A stretch of DNA of 64,000 nt from Pseudomonadota bacterium (GCA_023451825.1 JAEXYA010000037.1:1-64000), one strand, 5' to 3'. Numbered from the stretch's first letter, positions 42,679 through 51,982 are shown. Notes: a model not told the origin generated them from the sequence alone. Numbers and translations are program-made.

Positions 42679-43440
42679 TTACGAGTTGAAGTCTTCGCCG
42701 ACCGCGGCCGGTGCAGCAGCGGCTGCATCGGGACGCGGACCATGCGGGCGACGGCGGCGACGCGGCGGAAAGCGCGGTTCGCCGTTGGCTTCGCCGGCAG
42801 CCTGCTCGGCGGGCACGCCATTGGCGGGCTGAGGAGCGCCGCCGGTGATGAAGGATGGCAGGCCGATATTCTCGCTGGCCTGCACAGCCGGCTGCGGCTG
42901 GAATTGCGGCTGCGGCTGGCGGGCATCGCGCGGATAGGGCTGCTCGCCACGCTCACGATGCTGGCGCGGTTGTTCGTTGCGGGGTTGGAAATTGTCGCGT
43001 TCGCGCGGCTGTTGCTGCTCTCGCTGCTGCGGCACGAAGCCCGGCTCGGCGCCGAAGTTCGAGAAGTTCTCGCTCTCGTCCTCGCCGTCCTCCACCTGCG
43101 CATCGCTGCCGCCATTCTCGGCGCGTTGCTGCTGTTGTGGCTGGTTCTGGCGGAACTGCTCCTGGGCAGCGGCGATCAGGCGGAAATAGTGTTCGGCATG
43201 CTGATAGTAGTTCTCGGCGGCCACCGGATCGCTCGACGAGCGCGAATCGCGGGCGAGCTGCAGATATTTCTCGGCGATATGCGAGGCGGTGCCGCGGATC
43301 TTGATATCGGGGCCGTTCGATTCGTAGACCCGGGTCATCGGGTTCTGGCCGCGCCGATTGTTGTTATTGTTGTTGTTGTGATTGTTGTTGCTGCGGTTGT
43401 TGTTACGCATCCGCTTGTTGTTGTTCTGACCGTTTCTCAT
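42679..43440 (-). CDS. DUF4167 domain-containing protein
   Basis: The product has 253 residues: MRNGQNNNKRMRNNNRSNNNHNNNNNNNRRGQNP, in parts, then TRVYESNGPDIKIRGTASHIAEKYLQLARDSRSSSDPVAAENYYQHAEHYFRLI, in parts, the conserved DUF4167 core (an alpha-helical hairpin). The tail is Gln/Arg/Pro-rich, with QQREQQQPRERDNFQPRNEQPRQHRER-type blocks, and ends in an Arg-rich patch. The protein is conserved in Rhizobiales, next to the prmC-prfA genes, and its basic, disordered tails suggest RNA binding. No start signal conflict is seen. Confidence 0.85.
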   Translation of the reverse strand: MRNGQNNNKRMRNNNRSNNNHNNNNNNNRRGQNPMTRVYESNGPDIKIRGTASHIAEKYLQLARDSRSSSDPVAAENYYQHAEHYFRLIAAAQEQFRQNQPQQQQRAENGGSDAQVEDGEDESENFSNFGAEPGFVPQQREQQQPRERDNFQPRNEQPRQHRERGEQPYPRDARQPQPQFQPQPAVQASENIGLPSFITGGAPQPANGVPAEQAAGEANGEPRFPPRRRRRPHGPRPDAAAAAPAAVGEDFNS

Positions 43441-43976
43441 GTGTCGCTTTCGTTACTGAGATTTGTCACAGAGCTTTTTACTAAGTGGGCTGATTACTGA
43501 GCTGCTACGCGCCGAAATTCGTGGAGCTGGATTTTTTGCCGCGGCAGCATTCCGCGGGATCCGGACTGGCCTGTTTGAGGCATGCGTCCCAATCCGTCGT
43601 GCAGGTCATCGCTGCATCGATTTTGCCCAAAGTCGCGTTCAGCAAAGACGCGTTCCCCAATTGCCGGCTGACCCCATCAATCCGGCCAAGTCAGACGCCG
43701 GCCTTGTCCGGGCTCATGTCCCGGCGCGGCTTTTGTCCGTGAAATTCAAAGCGCAATAATCAGGCTTTCGTTCGCTCTGCGGTCGTGAGCTGCGCAGCAC
43801 TTTCAGCCTTCGCGCTCAACCAGACCTGCCTGTGGAACCTGTATCCGGACGGGCTCTCTTCCGAGATTACTGGTCACCCATATACCTCTGGGGCAACCAA
43901 CCCTGTTCCGATGCTGCCCGGAAGGTAGTCGCTCCCAAGGGATATTCCAAGCGGTTTTTTTCGATTTAAGAAGGCT
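43441..43976. other. Long non-coding interval between prmC and DUF4167 genes
   Basis: No gene is recognisable on either strand over 536 bases. Several segments look hairpin-capable, for instance CCCGG/CCGGG words around 43700-43735 and CCTCTGGGGC near 43886. A GGAAGG-rich stretch at 43920-43930 recalls signal recognition particle RNA but does not match it. It could contain a small RNA; no convincing promoter/terminator pair was found. Confidence 0.4.
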
Positions 43977-44867
43977 TTATCGCGGCTTTTTTCGCCCCAT
44001 AACCGCTCGCCGGATGCCTCCGAGGTCGGTTTTGGCGGGCGCGGGAAGGTCGAGGCCAGCGGCGGTCATCAGGTCGGCGACTGTATCGCTTTGATCATGG
44101 CCGACTTCGACGACGAGCGCGCCTCCGGGCGCGAGCAGCCGTGCGGCTTCCGGCGCGATGATGCGATAGGCGTCGTAACCGTCGCGGCCGCCATCGAGTG
44201 CGCGCAGCGGATCATGAGCGCGGACTTCAATGTCGAGATCCACGATATCGGCCGAGGGAATGTAGGGAGGGTTCGACACGATAAGGTCGAAGCCTGCGCT
44301 CAGCGCGGATGCGTAGTCGCAGGCGACGAAATGCGCGCGCTGTGCAAGGCCGTTGCGTTCGGCATTGCCGCGCGCCGTTCGCAATGCAGCGAGATTGATG
44401 TCGGTGGCGATCCCCACTGCGTTAGGCAACTCGGAAAGCAGCGCTAGCAGGATCGCGCCCGAGCCGGTGCCGAGATCGACGATGCGCAGCGCACGCGATC
44501 GAGGCCCGGTGGCGTCGAGGCATTCGAGTGCGGCTTCGACGATGGTTTCCGTGTCGGGGCGCGGGACCAAAGTATCGGCGGAAAGTGTGAACTGGAGCCC
44601 CCAGAATTCCTTGATTCCGGTGATGCGCGCGATCGGCTCGCCGTAAAGGCGACGGGCCGCAAACTGTGCGACTTGCGCCGCTTCATCCGGGGACAGCGTG
44701 CGTTTCGCCGCAGAGATCAGGCCCGTGAGATCGAGGTCGAGCGCCGCGCCGATCAGCAGGCGGGCGTCGAGTTCGGGGGAGTCGATATTGCCGGCGCGGA
44801 GCAAGTTCGTCAGCGAGCGCCGTGCGGCTTCGATGGTCTGGCCAGTGAAGTCGATGTCGGCACTCAC
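43977..44867 (-). CDS. prmC: Peptide chain release factor N5-glutamine methyltransferase
   Basis: The product has 296 residues. The SAM-binding region is IVDLGTGSGAILLALLSELPNAVGIATDI (in parts), the catalytic substrate-binding motif is SNPPYIPSADI, and the N-terminal helical domain starts IEAARRSLTNLLRAGNIDSPELDARLLI. It methylates the glutamine of the GGQ motif in release factors, using S-adenosylmethionine. The stop/start overlaps the prfA gene by 4 bases (44864-44867), so the enzyme and its substrate are translationally coupled. The stop is close to a T-rich stretch in the following interval. Confidence 0.96.
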   Translation of the reverse strand: MSADIDFTGQTIEAARRSLTNLLRAGNIDSPELDARLLIGAALDLDLTGLISAAKRTLSPDEAAQVAQFAARRLYGEPIARITGIKEFWGLQFTLSADTLVPRPDTETIVEAALECLDATGPRSRALRIVDLGTGSGAILLALLSELPNAVGIATDINLAALRTARGNAERNGLAQRAHFVACDYASALSAGFDLIVSNPPYIPSADIVDLDIEVRAHDPLRALDGGRDGYDAYRIIAPEAARLLAPGGALVVEVGHDQSDTVADLMTAAGLDLPAPAKTDLGGIRRAVMGRKKPR

Positions 44868-45949
44868 GCCGCGTCGCCCTGTGCCGCGAGTTGTGCGGCC
44901 TGGTGCTCGGTCGTTAGCGCATCGGTCAGCTCATGCAGCGCTTCGCCAGCGATCACCTGCGGCAGCTTGTAGAGCGTCAGGTTGATGCGGTGATCGGTGA
45001 CGCGGCCCTGCGGGAAGTTGTAGGTGCGGATGCGCTCGGAGCGGTCGCCCGAGCCCACCTTCTCCTTGCGGTCGGCGGAGCGCGCCGCGTCGAGGCGCTG
45101 TTGCTCGGCATCATAGATGCGCGAGCGCAGGATGTTCATGGCGGAGGCGCGGTTCTTATGCTGCGAGCGGCTGTCCTGCATCATGACCACGATGCCGGTG
45201 GGAATATGCGTGATGCGGATGGCCGATTCCGTCTTGTTGACGTGCTGGCCGCCAGCGCCGCCGGCACGCATGGTTTCGATCCGCAGATCATCCTGCCTGA
45301 TATCGATATCCACTTCCTCGACTTCGGGCAGAACGGCGACCGTCGCTGCCGAAGTGTGAATGCGGCCTTGTGTTTCCGTGTCCGGGACGCGCTGCACACG
45401 GTGGACGCCGGATTCGAATTTCAGTTTTGCGAAAGCGCCACGGCCTTTCACTTCGGCGATGATTTCCTTGTAACCGCCGGCCGTGCCTTCTGAAGCGGAG
45501 ACGACTTCGACCTTCCAGCCCTGCAGACTGGCGAAGCGCTCATACATGCGAAACAGATCGCCGGCGAACAGCGAGGCTTCGTCGCCGCCGGTGCCGGCGC
45601 GGATTTCCAGCATGACGTTGCGGTCGTCCATGGCGTCCTTGGGCAGCAACGCCACGCGGATTTCCTGGGCGAGGGTCTCGATGCGCTCTTCCAACGCCGG
45701 ACGTTCCATCTCCGCCATCTCGCGCATCTCGGCGTCGGTCGTGCCGTCGGCGATCATCGCGTCGATGTCTTTCAGCTCGCTGAGGGCCGCGCGATAGGTC
45801 TTCACCGCATCGATCAGCGGATTGAGCTCTGACAGCTCGCGCGTCGTCTTCACATAGTCTTCGGCAGCAAGCTGGCCGAGCACAGCCGCTTCGAGCGAGG
45901 CGTGATGTGCGAGGAGGACGTCGAGTTTGGCTTCGGGCAGTGCAGACAT
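44864..45949 (-). CDS. prfA: Peptide chain release factor 1
   Basis: The product has 361 residues, standard for RF1. The GGQ motif (residues 233-235, in AGGAGGQHVNK) is in the normal place, and the anticodon-like tripeptide is PDT in RVPDTETQGRIHTSA. Domain 1 (ETLAQEIRVALLPKDAMDDRN) and the C-terminal helix (YKLPQVIAGEALHELTDALT) fit the family. It terminates translation at UAA/UAG codons. It overlaps prmC and follows ptsP after 57 bases. Confidence 0.97.
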   Translation of the reverse strand: MSALPEAKLDVLLAHHASLEAAVLGQLAAEDYVKTTRELSELNPLIDAVKTYRAALSELKDIDAMIADGTTDAEMREMAEMERPALEERIETLAQEIRVALLPKDAMDDRNVMLEIRAGTGGDEASLFAGDLFRMYERFASLQGWKVEVVSASEGTAGGYKEIIAEVKGRGAFAKLKFESGVHRVQRVPDTETQGRIHTSAATVAVLPEVEEVDIDIRQDDLRIETMRAGGAGGQHVNKTESAIRITHIPTGIVVMMQDSRSQHKNRASAMNILRSRIYDAEQQRLDAARSADRKEKVGSGDRSERIRTYNFPQGRVTDHRINLTLYKLPQVIAGEALHELTDALTTEHQAAQLAAQGDAA

Positions 45950-46006
45950 TGGAAAATCTCGGAAGGCGCGGACAGGCGAGGCGACGTGCAGCGGGACTGA
46001 GCCTCG

Positions 46007-48274
46007 CTACAACGAAAGTCCCTCGGCTTCGGCGAATTCGGTCAGCTTCTGCCGGATCGACACGCTGCCCGATGGCGCATCGAGCAGTTTTGTCATCAGC
46101 GCCTCCGCCTTGTTGGCGTCGAGGTCGAGGATCAGCGCCTTCACCGGACCATGCGCGGTGGCAGACAGCGACAGTGTGCGATAGCCGAGTGCCACCAGCG
46201 CCAGCGCACCGATCGGCTGCGATGCCATCTCGCCGCAAAGCGAGACATGGCGCTTGGCGGCGTCGCCTTTGCGTACGATCTCGCGCAACACGCGCAGGAT
46301 CGGCGCCGACAGCGTGTCGAAACGATCGGAGACTTTCGAGTTGCCGCGATCGACGGCAAACAGGAACTGGAACAGATCGTTGGAGCCGACGGAAACGAAA
46401 TCGACTTTCTTCAGCAATTCGTCGAGCTGATAGATCAGCGCCGGCACCTCGATCATGGTGCCGACATCGATGCGCTCCGGCAGCGCATGGCCGTGCTGGC
46501 GCAAGTAAGTCAGCTCGCGCTCGATGATTGCCTTGGCCTGATCGAATTCCGCCACTTCTGAAATCATCGGGAACATGATGCGCAGCGCACGGCCACCACC
46601 GGCACGCAGCAGCGCACGGATCTGGCCGCGCAAGAGGCCCGGACGATCGAGGCCGAGGCGGATCGCACGCCAGCCGAGGGCAGGATTCTCTTCGACCACG
46701 GTCTCCATGTAAGGCAGCGCCTTGTCGCCGCCGATATCGAGCGTGCGGAAGGTCACGGGTTTCGGGCCGGCGGCATCGAGCACGGCGCGATAGAGCTGAA
46801 GCTGATCGCTGGAACGCGGCAGGCTTTCGCCGACCATGAACTGCAATTCGGTGCGGAACAGGCCGATGCCTGCCGAACCGGTGTCGTCGATATGCGGCAG
46901 GTCGATGATCAGGCCCGCATTGATGTGCAGGTCGACCTTCACACCATCCTTGGTCACGCAGGGCTTGTCGCGCAGCGCCGAATACTGCGCCTGCCGTCGG
47001 GCGCGAAAACGGACGCGCTCGGCATAGGCGGATTCGATTTCCTGCGACGGGCGAATGTAGATCGAGCCCGATGTGCCATCGACGATGATGGCGTCGCCGG
47101 GATCAGCAATGCCGGGCGCATTGGCAACTTCGCCAAGAGCCGGAATGCCGAGCGCGCGTGCGACGATCGACACGTGCGAATTCGCCGTGCCTTCTTCCAG
47201 AACGAGGCCGCGCAGTTTCTTGCGGTCGTAATCGAGCAGCGCCGCAGGACCCATCGCGCGTGCGATGAGAATCGCATTGTCCGGCATCTGCTCGCGCGAT
47301 GGCGCGTGATCCTGGCCAACCAGCTGACGCATCAGGCGATGGCCGAGATCTTCGAGATCGTGCAGGCGATCGCGCAGATACGGATCGGTCGAGCGCAGCA
47401 TGCGCGCGCGGGTGTCGGACTGCACGCGTTCGACGGCTGCTTCAGCCGTTAGACCCGTTGCGACAGCCTCATGCAGCTTGTGCGACCAGCCGTGGTCGTT
47501 GGCAAACATGCGATAGGCTTCGAGCACGTCGCGATGCTCGCCGCTCTCGGCGACGTCGCCGCGCTCCAGCATGCGGTCGAGATCGGCGCGCAGTTTGGCC
47601 AGTGCCGTATCGAGCCGCTTGATTTCTTTCGGCAGGTCTTCAGCGATGTAATTGGTGATGACGACGCGCGGCTCGTGCAGCACCACATGGCCGAGCGCGA
47701 TGCCGTCGGAGAGGATCGCGCCGGTCTTGTGGATCGAATGCCGTGCAGCCGGTTCGGCGCCGGGTTCGGCCAGCGACGACAGCTCGCCCGAGGCGATCAT
47801 CTCGGCCAGCACCATCGCCGTGGTCTGCAGCGCCTCGACTTCTTCCTCGACATAAGTGCGCTTGGCGCGGTTCTGCACCACCAGCACGCCGAGCGTGTTG
47901 CCGGCGCGCAGGATCGGCACGCCCAGGAATGAATGATAGATTTCTTCGCCGGTTTCCGGGCGGAAGGCGAAAGCCGGATGGCTCTGCGCATCGTTGAGAT
48001 TCAGCGGCGTCGCTTCCGACGACACGAGGCCGACAAGGCCTTCATGCGCATTCAGCACCGTGCGATGCACGGCGTCGCGGTTCAGACCTTCGGTGGCATA
48101 GAGTTCGAGGGTGTTGTCGACACGCAGCACATAAGTGGAGCAGACTTCGGCCACCATATTGGCAGCGATCAGCACCACGATCTTGTCGAGACGCTCCTGA
48201 GCGCTGACCTGCTCCGCCATGACTTCACGGAGCCGTCTCAGCAAGACTCGGGGGCCGCCCGACGCGCTCCGCAT
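46007..48274 (-). CDS. ptsP: Phosphoenolpyruvate-protein phosphotransferase, nitrogen PTS (EI-Ntr)
   Basis: The product has 755 residues from ATG 48274 with GGAGGGGGAT upstream; the longer frame adds nine residues without a site. The GAF domain is N-terminal (LDKIVVLIAANMVAEVCSTYVL, residues about 20-170). The phospho-histidine is His367 in EEGTANSHVSIVARALGIPAL. The C-terminal PEP-binding domain has GIGLFRTELQFM, RTLDIGGDKALPYM, GTMIEVPALIYQLDELLKKVDFVSVGSNDLFQFL. EI-Ntr takes phosphate from PEP and passes it to NPr; the N-terminal GAF domain may sense amino acids. It lies between lysC and prfA on the same strand, the usual order in Rhizobiales. Confidence 0.96.
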   Translation of the reverse strand: MRSASGGPRVLLRRLREVMAEQVSAQERLDKIVVLIAANMVAEVCSTYVLRVDNTLELYATEGLNRDAVHRTVLNAHEGLVGLVSSEATPLNLNDAQSHPAFAFRPETGEEIYHSFLGVPILRAGNTLGVLVVQNRAKRTYVEEEVEALQTTAMVLAEMIASGELSSLAEPGAEPAARHSIHKTGAILSDGIALGHVVLHEPRVVITNYIAEDLPKEIKRLDTALAKLRADLDRMLERGDVAESGEHRDVLEAYRMFANDHGWSHKLHEAVATGLTAEAAVERVQSDTRARMLRSTDPYLRDRLHDLEDLGHRLMRQLVGQDHAPSREQMPDNAILIARAMGPAALLDYDRKKLRGLVLEEGTANSHVSIVARALGIPALGEVANAPGIADPGDAIIVDGTSGSIYIRPSQEIESAYAERVRFRARRQAQYSALRDKPCVTKDGVKVDLHINAGLIIDLPHIDDTGSAGIGLFRTELQFMVGESLPRSSDQLQLYRAVLDAAGPKPVTFRTLDIGGDKALPYMETVVEENPALGWRAIRLGLDRPGLLRGQIRALLRAGGGRALRIMFPMISEVAEFDQAKAIIERELTYLRQHGHALPERIDVGTMIEVPALIYQLDELLKKVDFVSVGSNDLFQFLFAVDRGNSKVSDRFDTLSAPILRVLREIVRKGDAAKRHVSLCGEMASQPIGALALVALGYRTLSLSATAHGPVKALILDLDANKAEALMTKLLDAPSGSVSIRQKLTEFAEAEGLSL

Positions 48275-48538
48275 GTGCCGATCCCCCTCCCGCGAAGCCA
48301 ACAGCCGGGAAAGAGCGTGTTGGCACTAAGCCTCAGAAATCAATAGCATTTGCACGGCCGTGCAAACAGGGCACGACCGTGGAAACCGAATCAGATTGTC
48401 CGAAACGGCGCCCTCAACCGATACGGTTGCCCCTGACAGGGCTATACCGGTTTGAGGCTTGTTTTGCCAAGCAAAACGCCTGCCAGACGAGAAACATCCC
48501 GATCACATCGTAATAACGGATGTTTCAGGAAAAATTTT

Positions 48539-49792
48539 CTACGCTTTATCGAGACCGTACAGGGTGTGCAGAGTGCGCACCGCCAGTTCCGTATAGGCCG
48601 CATCGATCAACACCGAGAACTTGATCTCCGACGTGGTGATGGCGCGGATATTGATCTGCTTCTCCGACAAAGCGGCAAAAGCCTGGGCGGCGACGCCGGC
48701 ATGGCTGCGCATGCCCGAGCCGATCACCGAGACCTTGGCGACATCGGTGGCGCTGTCGATACGGGCGAAGCCGATCTTGCCCTTGGCCTGCTCGATGGTC
48801 TCCTTGGCGCGGGCGTAGTCGGTGGCCGGCACGGTGAAGGTCAGGTCGGTGGTCTTGCCGTCTTCGGAGACGTTCTGGACGATCATGTCCACATTGATGT
48901 TCGCATCGGCCAGCGGCACGAAGATCGAGGCGGCGACGCCCGGCTTGTCTTCGATCTGGCGCACGGAAATCTGGGCCTCGTCCTTGGAAAAGGCGATTCC
49001 GGTGACGACGTGGCTTTCCATGATTTCCTCCTCGCTGCAGATCAGCGTGCCCGGCGGCGTGCCGTGCGGGTCGATATCTTCGGGTTTGTCAAAGCTGGAG
49101 CGGACGAAGATCGGCATATTGTGCGTCATGCCGAGCTCGACGGAGCGGACCTGCAGCACTTTTGCGCCCTGCGAAGCCAGTTCCAGCATTTCTTCGAATG
49201 CCACCTTGTCCATGCGATGCGCCTTCGGCACGATTCGCGGATCGGTGGTGTAGACGCCATCGACGTCCGTATAGATGTCGCAGCGATCCGCCTTGATGGC
49301 AGCGGCCACAGCCACGGCCGAGGTATCCGAGCCGCCGCGGCCGAGCGTGGTGACGCGGCCGGTGGCTTCATGGATGCCCTGGAAGCCGGCGATCACGGCC
49401 ACTTCCTTGCGCTCCTTGAAGCGCGTGATCAGCTTTTCGCCGTCGATCTCGTCGATACGCGCGGAGGCATGGGCGTCCGAGGTGCGGATCGGGATCTGCC
49501 AGCCCTGCCAGGAGCGGGCGTCGATGCCGATGGTCTGCAGCGCGATGGCGAGCAAGCCCGCCGTCACCAGCTCGCCCGAGGCGACGATGGCGTCATATTC
49601 GCGCGCGTCATACATCGGCGAGACTTCGTTGCACCAGGCGACCAGCTCATTGGTCTTGCCCGACATTGCCGACACCACGACCGCGACCTCGTGACCGGCA
49701 TCGACTTCGCGTTTGACGTGCTGCGCGACGTTGCGGATGCGATCGATATTGGCGACGGATGTACCGCCGAATTTCATAACGAGACGGCCCAT
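48539..49792 (-). CDS. lysC: Aspartate kinase
   Basis: The product has 417 residues, starting MGRLVMKFGGTSVANIDRIRNVA, the kinase lid. VAVVVSAMSGKTNELV and ATGRVTTLGRGGSDTSAVAVAAAIKADRCDIYTDVDGVYTTDPRIV (in parts) complete the kinase domain. The C-terminal regulatory part has two ACT domains (VASIFVPLADANINVDMIVQNVS and VIGSGMRSHAGVAAQAFAALSEKQINIRAITTSEIKFSVLID). It phosphorylates aspartate, the first step to lysine, threonine and methionine, and is normally feedback-inhibited by lysine and threonine. It is divergent from the PH-domain gene, with 154 bases between the starts. Confidence 0.97.
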   Translation of the reverse strand: MGRLVMKFGGTSVANIDRIRNVAQHVKREVDAGHEVAVVVSAMSGKTNELVAWCNEVSPMYDAREYDAIVASGELVTAGLLAIALQTIGIDARSWQGWQIPIRTSDAHASARIDEIDGEKLITRFKERKEVAVIAGFQGIHEATGRVTTLGRGGSDTSAVAVAAAIKADRCDIYTDVDGVYTTDPRIVPKAHRMDKVAFEEMLELASQGAKVLQVRSVELGMTHNMPIFVRSSFDKPEDIDPHGTPPGTLICSEEEIMESHVVTGIAFSKDEAQISVRQIEDKPGVAASIFVPLADANINVDMIVQNVSEDGKTTDLTFTVPATDYARAKETIEQAKGKIGFARIDSATDVAKVSVIGSGMRSHAGVAAQAFAALSEKQINIRAITTSEIKFSVLIDAAYTELAVRTLHTLYGLDKA

Positions 49793-49946
49793 GACGAGTG
49801 GTGCATTCCCTGGCGACAGTGGGTAAAGATACCGCGCCCGCGACGCGGACGGGTGAAACGGCGCGTATACATAGCGGCGGGTGTGTGGGCAAGCAACCCG
49901 CCATAATACCGCTTAGAAAGCCCCGAAACAGGCAGTCTGGACGCTT

Positions 49947-50414
49947 ATGGGACGCTATATCGACGATATCCTGCAGCCGGACGAGAAGGTGCTGTATTCG
50001 AGCAACCTGCACTGGATCGTGTACTGGAAGGGCATTCTGGGCTGGATCGTAGCTGTTGGTCTGTTCGTGGCGTCCGGCCAAACGCTGAACCCCAATTTGA
50101 CGCTAACCGGCCTTGCCGCCGCGGGCATCGTTGCGGTGATGGCGCTTGTTTTCACCGTTTCCGCCTGGTTCCAGCGATGGATTACCGAAACCGACGTGAC
50201 CACCTTGCGAGTCGTGCACAAGGAAGGCTTCATCACCCGGCAGACGTTCGAAATCAGCGTCGACAAGGTCGCCAGCGTCAGGGTGGATCAAAGCATCATG
50301 GGGCGCATTCTCAATTACGGCGACGTTCTCATTGAAAGCATGGGAGAGGACGATCAGAGGATCAAACTGATCTCGTCGCCGCTCGCATTCCGCAGTCACA
50401 TCACGGCCCGATAG
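49947..50414 (+). CDS. PH domain-containing membrane protein (YdbS-like)
   Basis: The product has 155 residues. The first half has RYIDDILQPDEKVLYSSNLHWIVYWKGILGWIVAVGLFV and a second membrane helix TLTGLAAAGIVAVMALVFTVSAWFQRWITET; the second half is a bacterial PH-like domain (DVTTLRVVHKEGFITRQTFEISVDKVASVRVDQSIMGRILNYGDVLI). A weak site precedes the ATG. Membrane-anchored PH-like proteins have no fixed role. It is 10 bases upstream of ubiG and probably co-transcribed. Confidence 0.8.
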   Translation: MGRYIDDILQPDEKVLYSSNLHWIVYWKGILGWIVAVGLFVASGQTLNPNLTLTGLAAAGIVAVMALVFTVSAWFQRWITETDVTTLRVVHKEGFITRQTFEISVDKVASVRVDQSIMGRILNYGDVLIESMGEDDQRIKLISSPLAFRSHITAR

Positions 50415-50423
50415 AATTTCATC

Positions 50424-51182
50424 ATGACCACAGAATCCACTTTCGCCGATGCCGCCTCCGCTTCCGTCGATGCGGCCGAGATCGAGAAGTTCTCGAAGCT
50501 GTCCGAGCAGTGGTGGGATCCGCGCGGGAAAATGGCGCCGCTGCACAAGATCAATCCGCTGCGGCTGTCCTTCATCCGCGATGCCGCCTGCCGCAAGTTC
50601 GATCGCAATGCGCGCAGCCTGAACTGCCTCGATGGATTGCGTCTGCTCGATATCGGCTGCGGTGCGGGCTTGCTGTGCGAGCCGTTTACGCGGCTTGGTG
50701 CTGGTGTAACGGGGATCGATCCGTCGGCCACCAATATCGCCGCCGCGAACCTGCATGCGGAGAAGAGCGGCCTATCGATCGACTATCGTTGCACGACGGT
50801 GGAAGAACTCGATCCCACTGAGCGTTTCGACATCGTGCTGGCGATGGAAGTGGTCGAGCATGTGGTCGATGTCGGCGCCTTTCTCGACAGCTGTGTTGCG
50901 CGGCTGAAGCCGGGCGGACTGATCGTCGTCTCTACCCTGAACCGCAACTGGCGCAGCTTTGCGCTCGGCATCGTCGCGGCCGAATATGTGCTGCGCTGGC
51001 TGCCGCGCGGCACGCATCAGTGGGAGAAGTTCGTCACCCCGGACGAATTGGCGCAGCATCTGGAGCGCAACAAGCTCGGCATCACCGAACAGGCGGGTGT
51101 GAGCTACAATCCGATTGCCGATCGTTGGTCGGTGTCGTCGGATATGGGCGTGAACTACATGGTGGTGGCGGAAGAGGTGTGA
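50424..51182 (+). CDS. ubiG: Bifunctional ubiquinone O-methyltransferase
   Basis: The product has 252 residues. The N-terminus ADAASASVDAAEIEKFSKLSEQWWDPRGKMAPLHKINPLRLSFI is typical of UbiG. The SAM motif is LDIGCGAGLLCEPFTRLGAGVTGIDPS, and AMEVVEHVVDVGAFLDSCVARLKPGGLIVVSTLNR follows. UbiG performs both O-methylations in ubiquinone synthesis. It is divergent from lysC in Rhizobiales. It is followed by 0.88 kb of non-coding, palindrome-rich DNA, and has no obvious intrinsic terminator of its own. Confidence 0.95.
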   Translation: MTTESTFADAASASVDAAEIEKFSKLSEQWWDPRGKMAPLHKINPLRLSFIRDAACRKFDRNARSLNCLDGLRLLDIGCGAGLLCEPFTRLGAGVTGIDPSATNIAAANLHAEKSGLSIDYRCTTVEELDPTERFDIVLAMEVVEHVVDVGAFLDSCVARLKPGGLIVVSTLNRNWRSFALGIVAAEYVLRWLPRGTHQWEKFVTPDELAQHLERNKLGITEQAGVSYNPIADRWSVSSDMGVNYMVVAEEV

Positions 51183-51232
51183 GCCAGGCCTGAAGCCGTA
51201 AGATGGGTGGGTTCTATCCCCATGTGACGTCG

Positions 51233-51343
51233 CGTCCCCTCTCCCGCTTGCGGGGGGAGGGTTAGGGTGGGGGTGCCCTACGTGACGTCGGTGGGTGGGC
51301 CGGCCCCCACCCCGGCCCACCCCCGAATGCGGGAGAGGGTGGC
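51233..51343. repeat. GC-rich palindromic element downstream of ubiG
   Basis: Inverted arms begin CCCTCTCCCGC at the left (about 51236) and end GCGGGAGAGGG at the right (about 51338). Both arms are followed inward by G/C-rich blocks (GGTTAGGGTGGGGGT and CCCCCACCCCGGCC). Two GTGACGTCG words flank the inner side at 51225 and 51283. Such elements are widespread non-coding palindromes in this group. Confidence 0.7.
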
Positions 51344-51399
51344 ACTGCTCTCCGCGCGTCATTACCGATCAACTTTTCAAACAGCCACGTCATATCTGA

Positions 51400-51870
51400 A
51401 ATCATGAGTTCGCATTCTCGCGGCGCCGGAGCGTCCGAGGTTTGCGCAGTTCTCCCCTCGACACATGAGGGGAGGCAGCACGCCGTAAGGCGCGTTGGGT
51501 AGCTTTTGACGCTGCTCGTGCCTGCTGGATCGCCAGCAAACCCGAGCCGCGCAACGCCTTACGGCGCGCCACCGCGACGTCTTTTTGGTCGAAGGACCGT
51601 TCTTCCGGGTACTGGGTGCTCTCCCGCAGGAGAGCCATCCGACGGATTTCTCCGTCTTCGCCCGCACCACGTCCAGCCGCGCTAGCGGCAGACCCCCATA
51701 GTGGGGTCGGACGGTTGCCCTCGACCACCCGAGTGCGTGAGGCCGCGTGAGCCTCCCGCCCGCAGGCGCCGCATCTTGCTCCGCTCAAAGACGCCTCATG
51801 AGAGCGCCCCTCACCGAACAAGACGAGCGGGATATGAACGACAATGGGAATTTCGTCAAGAACAAAATAA
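51400..51870. ncRNA. Hairpin-dense non-coding block, function unknown
   Basis: The block has at least four clean hairpins in 260 bases: CTCCCCTC/GAGGGGAG (51452-51474), GCTCTCC/GGAGAGC with a 4-base loop (51618-51635), GCCGC/GCGGC (51676-51689) and GACCCC/GGGGTC (51691-51708). The words CGCCGTAAGGCG and CGCCTTACGGCG are a further inverted pair. The open frames across it look like codon-poor shadows. It may be a transcribed structured RNA or a multicopy genomic repeat; the strand is unresolved. Confidence 0.4.
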
Positions 51871-51887
51871 GAACATGGCTTGGAGCC

Positions 51888-51982
51888 ATATGATGGGTTG
51901 AGCGTCTTCGCGAAAACCCATCAGCGGAGTTCGCCGCAACGACCAAAGATGGGTTTTCGCTGCGCTCAACCCATCCTACGGC
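51888..51982. repeat. GTAGGATGGGTTGAG palindromic repeat
   Basis: Arms TGATGGGTTGAGCGTCTTCG (from 51891) and CGCTGCGCTCAACCCATC (to 51976) form an inverted repeat with CCTACGG at the right end. The core words (GATGGGTT) differ from those of the copies at 15477, 16005 and 54863, but the layout is the same. Confidence 0.75.

Noticed and set aside
43870..43935. Resemblance to signal recognition particle RNA around GGAAGG
   Set aside because: Only a few bases agree with the conserved domain IV and the expected tetraloop stem cannot be built.
48452..49906. 484-codon plus-strand frame opposite lysC
   Set aside because: It is antisense to lysC and has no family resemblance.
51377..51821. Two minus-strand frames (97 and 139 codons) in the hairpin-dense block
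   Set aside because: Both are Arg/Ala/Ser-rich without domain or ribosome-binding site and read through several perfect hairpins.
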